Source: JBDWFY01 sp964291365 (GTDB lineage Bacteria; Pseudomonadota; Alphaproteobacteria; Rhizobiales; Stappiaceae). Taken from it: DNA of 64,000 nt. The notes below the pieces were generated by a model that worked only from the letters and a program-made list of their open reading frames with translations, ran no database searches and was not told where the DNA came from. Both the position numbers and the translations under genes were made by a program. The DNA is taken from assembly GCA_964291365.2 (NCBI GenBank), contig OZ220007.1:62001-126000 (forward strand). The letters are read 5' to 3'. Positions 12,901 to 27,135 of the stretch are shown here, piece after piece; position 1 is the first letter of the stretch; each line of letters begins with the position of its first letter.

Positions 12901-15900
12901 AAGTGTAGACTCGCCCCAATAAATCAATAGCTTCAATCACGATGTTGAAGCTGTTGAATTTGTTGTAGAAGCTGTTGATTGTTGTAGGCTATTATGTGCT
13001 CTGGAGAGTTCTAGTTTTGTTTAAGCTGTTGAATATTTTGTTGTTGAAACTGTTGAATCTGTTTTTATTGAACCTGTTGATTGTTGTAGGCTACATTATG
13101 TGTTCTAGAGAGCTCTAGTTCTGTCGAAGCTGTTGAATCTGTTGTTGAAGCTGTTGATTGTTGTAGGCTATTATATGCTATAGAGAGCTCTAGTTTTGTT
13201 CAAGCTGTTGAATCTGTTGTTGTTGAAGCTGTTAATTGTTGTAGGCTATTATGTGTAATAGAGAGCTCTAGTTTTGTTGAAGTTGTTGAATCTGTTGTTG
13301 TTGAAGCTGTTGATTGTTGTAGGCTACATTATGTGCTTTAGAGAGCTCTAGTTTTGTTGAAGCAGTTGAATCTGTTGTTGAAGCTGTTGATTGTTGTAGG
13401 CTATTATATGCTATAGAGAGCTCTAGTTTTATTTAAGCTGTCGAATGTGTTGTTGAAGCTGTTGATTGTTGTAGGTTATTATGTGCAATAGAGAGCTCTA
13501 GTTTTGTTGAAGCTGTTGAATCTGTTGTTAAAGCTGTTGATTGTTGTAGGCTATTATGTGCTCTAGTTTATTAAAGCTGTTGAATCTATTTTTGTTGAAG
13601 ATGTTGATTGTTGTAGGCTACATTATGTGCTCTAGAGAGCTCTAATTTTGTCAAAGCTGTTGAATCAGTGGTTGTTGAAGCTGTTGATTGTTGTAGGCTA
13701 TTATATACTATAGAGAGCTCTAGTTTTGTTTAAGCTGTTGAATCTGTTGTTGAAGCTGTTGATTGTTGAGGGCTATTATATGTTATAGAGAGGTCTAGTT
13801 TTGTTTAAGCTGTCGAATCTGTTGTTGTTGAAGCAGTTGATTGTTGTAGGCTATTATGTGCAATAGAGAGCTCTAGTTTTGTTTAAGCTGTTGAATCTGT
13901 TGTTGTTGAAGCTGTTGATTGTTGTAGGCTATTATAATATGCTATAGAGAGCTCTAGTTTTGTTCAAGCTGTTGAATCTGTTGTTGTTGAAGCTGTTGAT
14001 TGTTGTAGGCTATTATGTGTAATAGAGAGCTCTAGTTTTGTTGAAGTTGTTGAATCTGTTGTTGAAGCTGTTGATTGTTGTAGGCTACATTATGTGCTTT
14101 AGAGAGCTCTAGTTTTGTTGAAGCAGTTGAATCTGTTGTTGAAGCTGTTGATCGTTGTAGGCTATTATGAGCTCTTGAGAGCTCTAGTTTTGTTGAAGCT
14201 GTTAAATCTGTTGTTGAAGCTGTTGATTGTTGAAGCTGTAGTTGTTGAATCTGTTTTTGAAGCTGTTGAATCAGTTGTTAAATCTGTTGATAACCATGTT
14301 GAAGTTGTTGATTGTCGTTGATGTTGAATCTGTTGTTGTAGAAGCTGTTGATTGTTGGTAGTGTTGAAGCTGTTCAATCAGTTGATCTTGTTAGTACAAT
14401 TAAAGCTGTTGATTGTGAGCACAGTCTATTTTGTGTAAGTGTAGGCTCGCCCCAATAAATCAATAGCTTCAATCACGATGTTGAAGCTGTTGAATTTGTT
14501 GTAGAAGCTGTTGATTGTTGTAAGCTATTATGTGCTCTAGAGAGCTCTACTTTTGTTGAAGCTGTTGAATCTGTTGTTGTTAAAGCTGTTGATTGTTATA
14601 GGCTAGATTATGGCTCTAGTTTTGTTGAAGCTGTTGAATCTGTTGTTGTTGAAGCTGTTGATTGTTGTAGGCTATTATGTGCTCTAGAGAGTTCTAGTTT
14701 TGTTTAAGCTGTTGAATATTTTGTTGTTGAAACTGTTGAATCTGTTTTTATTGAACCTGCTGATTGTTGTAGGCTACATTATGTGTTCTAGAGAGCTCTA
14801 GTTCTGTCGAAGCTGTTGAATCTGTTGTTGAAGCTGTTGATTGTTGTAGGCTATTATATGCTATAGAGAGCTCTAGTTTTGTTCAAGCTGTTGAATCTGT
14901 TGTTGTTGAAGCTGTTGATTGTTGTAGGCTATTATGTGTAATAGAGAGCTCTAGTTTTGTTGAAGTTGTTGAATCTGTTGTTGTTGAAGCTGTTGATTGT
15001 TGTAGGCTACATTATGTGCTTTAGAGAGCTCTAGTTTTGTTGAAGCAGTTGAATCTGTTGTTGAAGCTGTTGATTGTTGTAGGCTATTATATGCTATAGA
15101 GAGCTCTAGTTTTGTTTAAGCTGTCGAATGTGTTGTTGAAGCTGTTGATTGTTGTAGGTTATTATGTGCAATAGAGAGCTCTAGTTTTGTTGAAGCTATT
15201 GAATCTGTTGTTGTTAAAGCTGTTGATTGTTGTAGGCTATTATGTGCTCTAGTTTATTAAAGCTGTTGAATCTATTTTTGTTGAAGATGTTGATTGTTGT
15301 AGGCTACATTATGTGCTCTAGAGAGCTCTAATTTTGTCAAAGCTGTTGAATCAGTGGTTGTTGAAGCTGTTGATTGTTGTAGGCTATTATATGCTATAGA
15401 GAGCTCTAGTTTTGTTCAAGCTGTTGAATCTGTTGTTGTTGAAGCTGTTGATTGTTGTAGGCTATTATGTGTAATAGAGAGCTCTAGTTTTGTTGAAGTT
15501 GTTGAATCTGTTGTTGAAGCTGTTGATTGTTGTAGGCTACATTAAGTGCTTTAGAGAGCTCTAGTTTTGTTGAAGCAGTTGAATCTGTTGTTGAAGCTGT
15601 TGATTGTTGTAGGCTATTATGAGCTCTTGAGAGCTCTAGTTTTGTTGAAGCTGTTAAATCTGTTGTTGAAGCTGTTGACTGTTGAAGCTGTAGTTGTTGA
15701 ATCTGTTTTTGAAACTGTTGAATCAGTTGTTAAATCTGTTGATATCCATGTTGAAGTTGTTGATTGTCGTTGATGTTGAATCTGTTGTTGTTGAAGCTGT
15801 TGATTGTTGGTAGTGTTGAAGCTGTTCAATCAGTTGATCTTGTTAGTACAATTAAAGCTGTTGATTGTGAGTACAGTCTATTTTGTGTAAGTGTAGCTCG

Positions 15901-17635
15901 CCCCAATAAATCAATAGCTTCAATCACTATGTTGAAGCTGTTGAATTTGTTGTAGAAGCTGTTGATTGTTGTAAGCTATTATGTGCTCTAGAGAGCTCTA
16001 CTTTTGTTGAAGCTGTTGAATCTGTTGTTGTTAAAGCTGTTGATTGTTGTAGGCTATTATGTGCTCTAGTTTATTAAAGCTGTTGAATCTATTTTTGTTG
16101 AAGATGTTGATTGTTGTAGGCTACATTATGTGCTCTAGAGAGCTAGTTTTCTAGTTTTGTTGAAGCTGTTGAATCTGCTGTTGTTGAAGCTGTTGATTGT
16201 TGTAGGCTATTATATGCTATAGAGAGCTCTAGTTTTGTTTAAGCTGTTGAATCTGTTGTTGAAGCTGTTGATTGTTGTAGGCTATTATATGTTATAGAAA
16301 GCTCTAGTTTTGTTTAAGCTGTCGAATCTGTTGTTGAAATTGTTGATTGTTGTAGGCTATTATATGTTATAGAGAGGTCTAGTTTTGTTTAAGCTGCCGA
16401 ATCTGTTGTTGTTGAAGTAGTTGATTGTGGTAGGCTATTATATGCTATAGAGAGCTCTAGTTTCTATAGAGAGCTCTAGTTTTGTTTAAGCTGTTGAATC
16501 TGTTGTTGTTGAAGCTGTTGATTGTTGTAGGCTATTATATGCTATAGAGAGCTCTAGTTTTGTTCAAGCTGTTGAATCTGTTGTTGTTGAAGCTGTTGAT
16601 TGTTGTAGGCTATTATGTGTAATAGAGAGCTCTAGTTTTGTTGAAGTTGTTGTGAAGTTGAATCTGTTAGCTGTTGATTGTTGTAGGCTATTATGAGCTC
16701 TTGAGAGCTCTAGTTTTGTTGAAGCTGTTGATTGTTGAAGCTGTAGTTGTTGAATCTGTTTTTGAAGCTGTTTGAATCAGTTGTTAAATCTCTTGATAAC
16801 CATGTTGAAGTTGTTGATTTTCGTTGATGTTGAATCTGTTGTTGTTGAAGCTGTTGATTGTTGGTAGTGTTGAAGCTGTTCAATCAGTTGATCTTGTTAG
16901 TACAATTAAGACTGTTGATTGTGAGTACAGTCTATTTTGTGTAAGTGTAGGCTCGCCCCAATAGATCAATAGCTTCAATCACTATGTTGAAGCTGTTGAA
17001 TTTGTTCTAGAAGCTGTTGATTGTTGTAAGCTATTATGTGCTCTAGAGAGCTCTACTTTTGTTGAAGCTGTTGAATCTGTTGTTATTAAAGCTGTTGATT
17101 GTTGTAGGCTAGATTATGGCTCTAGTTTTGTTGAAGCTGTTGAATCTGTTGTTGTTGAAGATGTTGATTGGTTTGTAAGCTACATTATGTGGTCTAGAGA
17201 GCTCTAGTTTTGTTGTTGAATCTGTTGTTGTTGAAGCTGTTGATTGTTGTAGGCTATTATGTGCTCTAGAGAGTTCTAGTTTTGTTTAAGCTGTTGAATA
17301 TCTTGTTGTTGGAACTGTTGAATCTGTTTTTATTGAACCTGTTGATTGTTGTAGGCTATATTATGTGCTCTAAAGAACTCTAGTTTTGTTAAGGCAGTTG
17401 AATCTGTTGTTGAAGCTGTTGATTGTTGTAAGCTATTATGTGCTCTAAAGAGCTCTAGTTTTGTTGAAGCTGTTGATGTAGAAGCTGTTGATTGCTGTAG
17501 ACTTTTATGTGCTCTAGAGAACTCTAGTTTTGTTGAAGCTGTTGAATCTGTTGGTGTTAAAGCTGTTGGTTGTTGTAGGCTACATTATGTGCTCTAGAGA
17601 GCTCTAGATTTGTTGAAGCCGTTGAATCTGTTGTT

Positions 17636-18241
17636 GTGGCCGTTGATTGTTGTAGGCTACTATGTGTTCTAGAGAGCTCTAGTTTTGTTGAAATTGTTGA
17701 ATCTGTTGTTGGAGATGTTGATTGTTGTAGTCTATTATGTGCTCTAGAGAGCTCTAGTTTTGTTGAAGCTGTTGAATTTGCTGTTGAAGCTGTTGATTGT
17801 TGTCGGCAATTATGTGTACTAGAGAGCTCTAGTATTGTTGAAGCTGTTGATTGTTGTAGGCTATTATGTGATCTAGAGAGCTCTAGTTTTGTTGAAAATG
17901 TTGAAGCTGTTGATTGTTGTAAGCTATTATGTCATCTGGAGAACTCTAGTTTTGTTGAATCTGTTGTTGAAGCTGTTGATTGTTGTAGGCAATTTTGTGC
18001 TCTGGAGAGGTCTAGTTTTATTGAAGCTTATGAATCTGTTGTTGCTGAAGATGTTGTTTGTTGTACGCTATTATGTGCTCTAGAGAGCTCTAGTTTTGTT
18101 GAAGCTGTTGAATCTGCTGTTGTTGGAGCTGTTGATTGTTGTACGCTATTATGTGCTCTAGAGAGCTCTAGTTTTGTTGAAGCTGTTGAATCTGTTGTGG
18201 TTGAAGCTGTTGATTGTTGTAGGCTACATTATGTGTTCTAG
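17636..18241 (+). other. 201-codon open frame in the array (coding status unknown)
   Basis: The frame reads Val-Glu-Ala-Val-Asp-Cys-Cys-type units of about 25 residues (VEAVDCCRLLC, ALESSSFVEAVES), with no ATG near its start; the first codon is GTG. It ends at TAG just after a GGCTACATTATG unit, whose extra 2 bp shift the frame. The units are hydrophobic and acidic with paired cysteines. I see no signal peptide, known domain or splice site unique to it. It could equally be a chance product of a 75-bp unit. Confidence 0.2.
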
Positions 18242-21200
18242 AGAGCTCTAGTATTGTTGAAGCTGTTGATTGTTGTAGGCTATTATGTGCTCTAGAGAGC
18301 TCTAATTTTGTTGAAAATGTTGAATCTGTTGTTGAAGCTGTTGATTGTTGTACGCTATTATGTCATCTGGAGAACTCTAATTTTGTTGAATCTGTTGTTG
18401 AAGCTGTTGATTATTGTAGGCTATTATGAGCTCTAGAGAGCTCTAGTTTTGTTGAAGCTGTCGAATCTGTTGTTGTTGAAGCTGCTGAATCTGTTTTTGT
18501 TGAAGCTATTGATTGTTGTAAGCTATTATGTGCTCTAGAGAGCTCTAGTTTTGTTGAAGTTGTTGAATCTGTTGTTGTTGAAGCTGTTGATTGTTGTAAG
18601 CTATTATGTGCTCTAGAGAGCTCTAGTTTGTTGAAGTTGTTGAATCTGTTGTTGTTGAAGCTGTTGATTGTTGTAAGCTATTGTGTGCTGTAGAGAGCTC
18701 TAGTTTTGTTGAAGCTGTTGGACATGTTGTTGTTGAAGCTGTTGAATCTGATATTGTTAAAGCTGTTGATTGTTGTAGGCTATTATGTACTCTAGTTTAA
18801 TTGAAACTGTTGAATCTGTTGTTGTTGAAGCTGTTGATTGTTGTAAGCTATTATGTGCTCTAGAGAGCTCTAGTTTTGCTGAAGCTGTTGAATCTGTTGT
18901 TGTTGAAGCTGTTGAATCAGTTTTTGTTGAAGCAATTGATTGTTGTAAGCTATTATGTGCTCTAGAGAGCTCTAGTTTTGTTGAAGCTGTTGAATCTGTT
19001 GTTGAAGCTGTTGATTGTTGTAAGCTATTATGTGCTCTAGAGAGCTCTAGTTTTGTTGAAGCCGTTGAATCTGTTGTTGCTAAAGCTGTTGATTGTTGTA
19101 GGCTATTATGTGCTCTAGTTTTATTGAAGCTGTTGAATCAGTTGTTGAAGCTGTTGATTGTTGTAGGCTATTATGTGCAATAGAGACCTCTAGTTTTGTT
19201 GAAGTTGTTGAATCTGTTGTTGTTGCAGATGTTGATTGTTGTAGGCTACATTGTCTGCTCTATAGAGCTCTAGTTTTGTTGAAGCTGCTGAATCTGTTGT
19301 TGTTTAAGCTGTTGATTGTTGTAAGCGATTATGTGCTCTAGAGAGCTCTAGTTTTGTTGAAGCTGTTGAATCTGTTCTTGTTGAAGCTGTTGAATCTGTT
19401 ATTGTTGAAGCTGTTGAATCTGTTGTTAAAGTTGTTGATTGTTGTGGGCTATTATGTGCTAAGTTTTATTGAAGCTGTTGAATCTGTTGCTGAAAATGTT
19501 GATTGTTGTAGGCTACATTATGTGCTCTAGAAAGATCTAGTTCTGTCGAAGCTGTTCAATCTGTTGTTTAATCTATTGTTGTTAAAGCTGTTGATTGTTG
19601 TAGGCTATTATGTTCTCTAGTTTTATTGAAGCTGTTGAATCTATTGTTGAAGATGTTGATTGTTGTAGGCTACATTATGTGTTCTAGAGAGCTCAAGTTT
19701 TGTCGAAGTTGTTGAATCTGTTGTTGTTGAAGCTATTGATTGTTGTAGGCCATTATGTGCTCTAGAGAGCTCTAATTTTATTGAAGCAGTAGAATCTCTT
19801 GTTGAAGCTGTTCATTTTTGTAGGTTATTATGTGTTCTAGAGAGCTCTAGTCTTGTTGAAACTGTTGAATCTGTTGTTGAAGCTGTTGATTGTTGTAGGC
19901 TATTATGTGCTCTAGAGAGCTCTAATTTTATTGAAGCAGTAGAATCTCCTGTTGAAGCTGTTCATTTTTGTAGGTTATTATGTGTTCTAGAGAGCTCTAG
20001 TTTTGTTGAAGCTGTTGAATATGTTGATGGTGAAGCTGTTGAATCTGTTGTTGTCAAAGCTGTTGATTGTTGTAGGCTATTATGTGCTCTAGTTTTATTG
20101 AAGATGTTGAATCTGTTGTTGAAGCTGTTGATTGTTGTAGGCTATTATGAGCTTTAGAGAGCTCTAGTTTTGTTGAAGCTGTTGAATCTGTTGTTGTTGA
20201 AGCTGTTGAATCTGTTGTTGTTAAAGCTGTTGATTGTTGTAGGCAAGCTGTTGGATCTGTTGTTGTTGAAGCTGTTGAATCTGTTATTGTTAAAGCTGTT
20301 GATTGTTGTAGGCTATTATGTACTCTAGTTTAATTGAAGCTGTTGAATCTGTTGTTGTTGAAGAAGTTGATTGTTGTAGGCTATTATGTGCTCTAGTTTT
20401 ATTGAAGATGTTGAATCTGTTGTTGAAGCTGTTGATTGTTGTAGGCTATTATGAGCTCTAGAGAGCTCTAGTTTTGTTGAAGCTGTTGAATCTGTTGTTG
20501 TTGAAGCTGTTGAATCTGTTGTTAAAGCTGTTGATTGTTGTAGGCTAGTATGTGCTATAGTTCTATTGAAGATGTTGAGTCTGTTGTTGAAGCTGTTGAT
20601 TGTTGTAGGCTATTATGAGCTCTACAGAGCTCTAGTTTTGCTGAAGCGGTTGAATCTGTTGTTGTTGAAGCTGTTGAATCTGTTGTTAAAGCTGTTGATT
20701 GTTGTAGGCTATTATGTATTCTAGTTTAATTGAAGCTGTTTAATCTGTTGTTGTTGAAGGTGTTGATTGTTGTAGGCTATTATGTGCTCTAGTTTTATTG
20801 AAGATGTTGAATCTGTCGTTGAAGCTGTTGATTATTGTAGGCTATTATGAGCTCTAGAGAGCTCTAGTTTTGTTGAAACTGTTGAATCTGTTGTTGTTGA
20901 AGCTGTTGAATCTGTTGTTAAAGCTGTTGATTGTTGTAGGCTAGTATGTGCTATAGTTCTATTGAAGATGTTGAGTCTGTTGTTGAAGCTGTTGATTGTT
21001 GTAGGCTATTATGAACTCTAGAGAGCTCTAGTTTTGCTGAAGCGGTTGAATCTGTTGTTGTTGAAGCTGTTGAATCTGTTGTTAAAGCTGTTGATTGTTG
21101 TAGGCTATTATGTACTCTAGTTTAATTGAAGCTGTTTAATCTGTTGTTGTTGAAGATGTTGATTGTTGTAGGCTATTATGTGCTCTAGTTTTATTGAAGA

Positions 21201-24200
21201 TGCTGAATCTGTTGTTGAAGCTGTTGATTGTTGTAGGCTATTATGAGCTCTAGAGAGCTCTAGTTTTGTTGAAGCTGTTGAATCTGCTGTTGAAGCTGTT
21301 GAATCTGTTGTTAAACCTGTTGATTGTTGTAGGCTAGTATGTGCTATAGTTTTATTGAAGATGTTGAATCTGTTGTTGAAGCTGTTGATTGTAGGCTATT
21401 ATGAGCTCTAGAGAGCTCTAGTTTTGTTGAAGCTGTTGAATCTGTTGTTGTTGAAGCTGTTGAATTTGTTGTTAAAGCTGTTGATTGTTGTAGGCTATTA
21501 TGTGCTCAAGATAGCTCTAGTTTTGTTGAAGCTGTCGAATCTGTTGTTGTTGAAGCTGTTGAATCTGTTTTTGTTAAAGCTGTTGACTGTTGTAAGCTAT
21601 TATGTGCTCTAGATAGCTTTAGTTCTGTTGAAGCTGTCGAATCTGTTGTTGTTGAAGCTGTTGAATCTGTTTTTGTTGAAGCTGTTGATTGTTGTAAGCT
21701 ACTATGTGCTCTAGATAACTCTAGTTTTGTTGAAGTTGTTGAATCTGTTGTTGTTGAAGATGTTGATTGTTGTAAGCTATTATGTGCTCTAGAGAGCTCT
21801 AGTTTTGTTGAAGTTGTTGAATCTGTTGTTGTTGAAGCTGTTGATTGTTGTAAGCTATTATGTGCTCTAGAGAGCTCTAGTTTTGTTGAAGCTGATGGAT
21901 ATGTTGTTGTTGAAGCTGTTGAATCTGTTATTGTTAAAGCTGTTGATTGTTGTAGGCTATTAAGTACTCTAGTTTAATTGAAGCTGTTGTATCTGTTGTT
22001 GTTGAAGATGTTGATTGTTGTAGGCTATTATGAGCTCTACAGAGCTCTAGTTTTGTTGAAGCTGTTGAATCTGTTGTTGTTGAAGCTGTTGAATCTGTTG
22101 TTAAAGCTGTTGATTGTTGTAGGCTAATATGTACTCTAGTTTAATTGAAGCTGTTGAATCTGTTGTTGTTGAAGATGTTGATGTAGGCTATTATGTGCTC
22201 TAGTTTTATTGAAGATGTTGAATCTGTTGTTGAAGCTGTTGATTGTTGTAGGCTATTATGAGCTCTAGAGAGCTCTACTTTTGTTGAAGCTGTTGAATCT
22301 GCTGTTGAAGCTGTTGAATCTGTTGTTAAACCTGTTGATTGTTGTAGGCTAGTATGTGCTATAGTTTTATTGAAGATGTTGAATCTGTCGTTGAAGCTGT
22401 TGATTGTTGTAAGCTATTATGAGCTCTAGAGAGCTCTAGTTTTGTTGAAGCTGTTGAATCTGTTGTTGTTGAAGCTGTTGAATCTGTTGTTAAAGCTGTT
22501 GATTGTTGTAGGCTAATATGTACTCTAGTTTAATTGAAGCTGTTGAATCTGTTGTTGAAGATGTTGATTGTTGTAGGCTATTATGCGCTCTAATTTTTTT
22601 GAAGATGTCGAATCTGTTGTTGAAGCTGTTGATTATTGTAGGCTATTATGAGCTCTAGAGAGCTCTAGTTTTGTTGAAGCTGTTGAATCTGCTGTTGAAG
22701 CTGTTGAATCTGTTGTTAAAGCTGTTGATTGTTGTAGGCTAGTATGTGCTATAGTTCTATTGAAGATGTTGAATCTGTTGTTGAAGCTGTTGTTTGTTGT
22801 AGGCTATTATGAGCTCTAGAGAGCTCTAGTTTTGTTGAAGCTGTTGAATCTGTTGTTGTTGAAGCTGTTGAATCTGTTGTTAAAGCTGTTGATTGTTGTA
22901 GGCAATTATGTACTCTAGTTTAATTGAAGCTGTTGAATCTGTTGTTGTTGAAGATGTTGATTGTTGTAGGCTATTATGTGCTCTAGTTTTATTGAAGATG
23001 CTGAATCTGTTGTTGAAGCTGTTGATTGTTGTAGGCTATTATGAGCTCTAGAGAGCTCTAGTTTTGTTGAAGCTGTTGAATCTGTTGAATCTGTTGTTAA
23101 ACCTGTTGATTGTTGTAGGCTAGTATGTGCTATAGTTTTATTGAAGATGTTGAATCTGTTGTTGAAGCTGTTGATTGTTGTAGGCTGTTATGAGCTCTAG
23201 AGAGCTCTAGTTTTGTTGAAGCTGTTGAATCTGTTGTTGAAGCTGTTGAATTTGTTGTTAAAGCAGTTGATTGTTGTAGGCTATTATGTGCTCTAGATAG
23301 CTCTAGTTTTGTTGAAGCTGTCGAATCTGTTGTTGTTGAAGCTGTTGAATCTGTTTTTGTTGAAGCTGCTGATTGTTGTAAGCTATTATGTGCTCTAGAT
23401 AGCTCTAGTTTTGTTGAAGCTGTCGAATCTGTTGTTGATGAAGCTGTTGAATCTGTTTTTGTTGAAGCTGTTGATTGTTGTAAGCTATTATGTGCTCTAG
23501 AGAGCTCTAGTTTTGTTGAAGTTGTTGAATCTGTTGTTGAAGCTGTTGATTGTTGTAAGCTATTATGTGCTCTAGAGAGCTCTAGTTTTGTTGAAGTTGT
23601 TGAATCTGTTGTTGTTGAAGCTGTTGATTGTTGTAAGCTATTATGTGCTCTAGAGAGCTCTAGTTTTGTTGAAGCTGTTGGATATGTTGTTGAAGCTGTT
23701 GAATCTGTTATTGTTAAAGCTGTTGATTGTTGTAGGCTATTTTGTACTCTAGTTTAATTGAAGCTGTTGAATCTGTTGTTGAAGCTGTTGATTGTTGTAA
23801 GCTATTATGTGCTCTAGAGAGCTCTAGTTTTGTTGAAGCTGTTGAATCTGTTGTTGTTGAAGCTGTTGATTGTTGTAAGCTATTATGTGCTCTAGAGAGC
23901 TCTAGTTTTGTTGAAGCTGTTAAATCTGTTGTTGAAGATGTTGATTGTTGTTGGCTACATTATGTGCTCTAGAGAGCTCTAGTTTTGTTTAAGCTGTTGG
24001 ATCTGTTGTTGTTGAATCTGTTGAATCTGTTATTGTTAAAGCTGTTGATTATTGTAGGCTATTATGTACTCTAGTTTAATTGAAGCTGTTGAATCTGTTG
24101 TTGTTGAAGATGTTGATTGTTGTAGGCTATTATGTGCTCTAGTTTTATTGAAGATGTTGAATCTGTTGTTAAAGCTGTTGATTGTTGTAGGCTATTATGA

Positions 24201-26067
24201 GCTCTAGAGAGCTCTAGTTTTGCTGAAGCTGTTGAATCTGTTGTTGTTGAAGCTGTTGAATCTGTTGTTGTTGAAGCTGTTGAATCTGTTGTTAAAGCTG
24301 TTGATTGTTGTAGGCTATTATGTACTCTAGTTTAATTGAAGCTGTTGAATCTGTTGTTGTTGAAGATGTTGATTGTTGTAGGCTATTATGTGCTCTAGTT
24401 TTATTGAAGATGTTGAATCTGTTGTTGAAGCTGTTGATTGTTGTAGGCTATTATGAGCTCTAGAGAGCTCTAGTTTTGTTGAAGCTGTTGAATCTGCTGT
24501 TGAAGCTCTTGAATCTGTTGTTAAACCTGTTGATTGTTGTAGGCTAGTATGTGCTATAGTTTTATTGAAGTTGTTGAATCTGTTGTTGAAGCTGTTGATT
24601 GTTGTAGGCTATTATGAGCTCTAGAGAGCTCTAGTTTTGTTGAAGCTGTTGAATCTGTTGCTGTTGAAGCTGTTGAATCTGTTGTTAAAGCTGTTGATTG
24701 TTGTAGGCTATTATGTACTCTAGTTTAATTGAAGCTGTTGAATCTGTTGTTGTTGAAGATGTTGATTGTTGTAGGCTATTATGTGCTATAGTTTTATTGA
24801 AGATGTTGAATCTGTTGTTGAAGCTGTTGATTGTTGTAGGCTATTATGAGCTCTAGAGAGCTCTACTTTTGTTGAAGCTGTTGAATTTGCTGTTGAATCT
24901 GTTGTTAAACCTGTTGATTGTTGTAGGCTAGTATGTGCTATAGTTTTATTGAAGATGTTGAATCTGTTGTTGAAGCTGTTGATTGTTATAGGCTATTATG
25001 AGCTCTAGAGAGCTCTAGTTTTGTTGAAGCTGTTGAATCTGCTGTTGAAGCTCTTGAATCTGTTGTTAAACCTGTTGATTGTTGTAGGCTAGTATGTGCT
25101 ATAGTTTTATTGAAGTTGTTGAATCTGTTGTTGAAGCTGTTGATTGTTGTAGGCTATTATGAGCTCTAGAGAGCTCTAGTTTTGTTGAAGCTGTTGAATC
25201 TGTTGTTGTTGAAGCTGTTGAATCTGTTGTTAAAGCTGTTGATTGTTGTAGGCTATTATGTTCTCTAGATAGCTCTAGTTTTGTTGAAGCTGTCGAATCT
25301 GTTGTTGTTGAAGCTGTTGAATCTGTTTTTGTTAAAGCTGTTGATTGTTGTAAGCTATTATGTGCTCTAGAGAGCTCCAGTTTTTTTGAAGTTGTTGAAT
25401 CTGTTGTTGAAGCTGTTGAATTCTGTAAGCTATTATGTGCTCTAGAGAGCTCTAGTTTTGTTGAAGTTGTTGAATCTGTTGTTGTTGAAGCTGTTGAATC
25501 TGTTTTTGTTGAAGCAATTGATTGTTGTAAGCTATTATGTACTCTAGTTTAATTGAAGTTGTTGAATCTGTTGTTGTTGAAGCTGTTGAATCTGTTTTTG
25601 TTGAAACAATTGATTGTTGTAAGCTATTATGTGCTCTAGAGAGCTCTAGTTTTGTTGAAGCTGTTGAATCTGTTGTTGTTGAAGCTGTTGATTGTTGTAA
25701 GCTATTATGTGCTCTAGAGAGCTCTAGTTTTGTTGAAGCTGTTGAATCTGTTGTTGCTAAAGCTGTTGATTGTTGTAGGCTATTATGAGCTCTAGAGAGC
25801 TCTAGTTTTGTTGAAGCTGTTGAATCTGCTGTTGAAGCTGTTGAATCTGTTGTTAAACCTGTTGATTGTTGTAGGCTAGTATGTGCTATAGTTTTATTGA
25901 AGATGTTGAATCTGTTGTTGAAGCTGTTGATTGTTGTAGGCTATTATGAGCTCTAGAGAGCTTTAGTTTTGTTGAAGTTGTTGAATCTGTTGTTGTTGAA
26001 GCTGTTGAATCTGTTGTTAAAGCTGTTGATTGTTGTAGGCTATTATGTGCTCTAGATAGCTCTAGTT

Positions 26068-27135
26068 TTGTTGAAGCTGTCGAATCTGTTGTTGTTGAAG
26101 CTGTTGAATCCGTTTTTTGTTGAAGCTGTTGATTGTTGTAAGCTATTATGTGCTCTAGAGAGCTCTAGTTTTGTTGAAGTTGTTGAATCTGTTGTTGTTG
26201 AAGCTGTTGATTGTTGTAAGCTATTATGTGCTCTAGAGAGCTCTAGTTTTGTTGAAGCTGTTGGATATGTTGTTGTTGAAGCTGTTGAATCTGTTGTTGA
26301 AGCTGTTGATTGTTGTAAGCTATTATGTGCTCTAGAGAGCTCTAGTTTTGTTGAAGCTGTTGAATCTGTTCTTGTTGAAGCTGTTGAATCTGTTGTTGCT
26401 AAAGCTGTTGATTGTTGTAGGCTATTATGGGCTCTAGAGAGCTCTAGTTTTGTTGAAGCTGTTGAATCTGCTGTTGAAGCTGTTGAATCTGTTGTTAAAC
26501 CTGTTGATTGTTGTAGGCTAGTATGTGCTATAGTTTTATTGAAGATGTTGAATCTGTTGATTGTTGTAGGCTATTATGAGCTCTAGAGAGCTTTAGTTTT
26601 GTTGAAGCTGTTGAATCTGTTGTTGTTGAAGCTGTTGAATCTGTTGTTAAAGCTGTTGATTGTTGTAGGCTATTATGTGCTCTAGATAGCTCTAGTTTTG
26701 TTGAAGCTGTCGAATCTGTTGTTGTTGAAGCTGTTGAATCCGTTTTTTGTTGAAGCTGTTGATTGTTGTAAGCTATTATGTGCTCTAGAGAGCTCTAGTT
26801 TTGTTGAAGTTGTTGAATCTGTTGTTGTTGAAGCTGTTGATTGTTGTAAGCTATTATGTGCTCTAGAGAGCTCTAGTTTTGTTGAAGCTATTGGATATGT
26901 TGTTGTTGAAGCTGTTGAATCTGTTGTTGTTGAAGCTGTTGATTGTTGTAAGCTATTATGTGCTCTAAAGAGCTCTAGGTTTGTTGAAGCTGTTGAATCT
27001 GTTGTTGTTGAATCTGTTGTTAAAGCTGTTGATTGTTGTATGCTATTATGTGCTCTAGAGAGCTCTAGTTTTGTTGAAATTGTTGAATCTGTTGTAGAAA
27101 CTGTTGATTGTTGTAGGCTACATTATGTGCTCTAA
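26068..27135 (+). other. Two duplicated open frames (172 and 145 codons) in the array
   Basis: The frames at 26068-26586 and 26698-27135 start with the same residues (MLKLSNLLLLKLLNPFFVEA, from a TTG codon). They cross from the Leu/Lys reading to the Val-Glu-Ala reading through an extra T in CCGTTTTTTG. The shared indel and the 630-bp spacing show a recent block duplication. No domain is recognised. Confidence 0.2.

Larger units (their letters stand above)
1..16986 (+). repeat. Array zone 1: GTTTAAGC / ATATGCTATAG unit subfamily with M-blocks
   Basis: Units here often read TATATGCTATAGAGAGCTC and GTTTAAGCTGTTGAATC, rather than TGTGCTCTAGAG and GTTGAAGC. The GTTTAAGC form puts TAA in the Val-Glu-Ala frame, so long plus-strand frames are absent and open frames are only about 60-70 codons. 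Nine M-blocks divide the zone into higher-order repeats, tightest between about 9.26 and 16.99 kb, where successive periods are roughly 1.7, 1.6, 1.5, 1.45 and 1.06 kb. Between 4.29 and 9.53 kb there is no M-block. Confidence 0.85.

Noticed and set aside
568..15955. Recurring 60-70-codon frames on both strands of zone 1 as a gene family
   Set aside because: They start at TTG or GTG or at repeat-derived ATGs, consist only of repeat translation, and recur because the module is duplicated.
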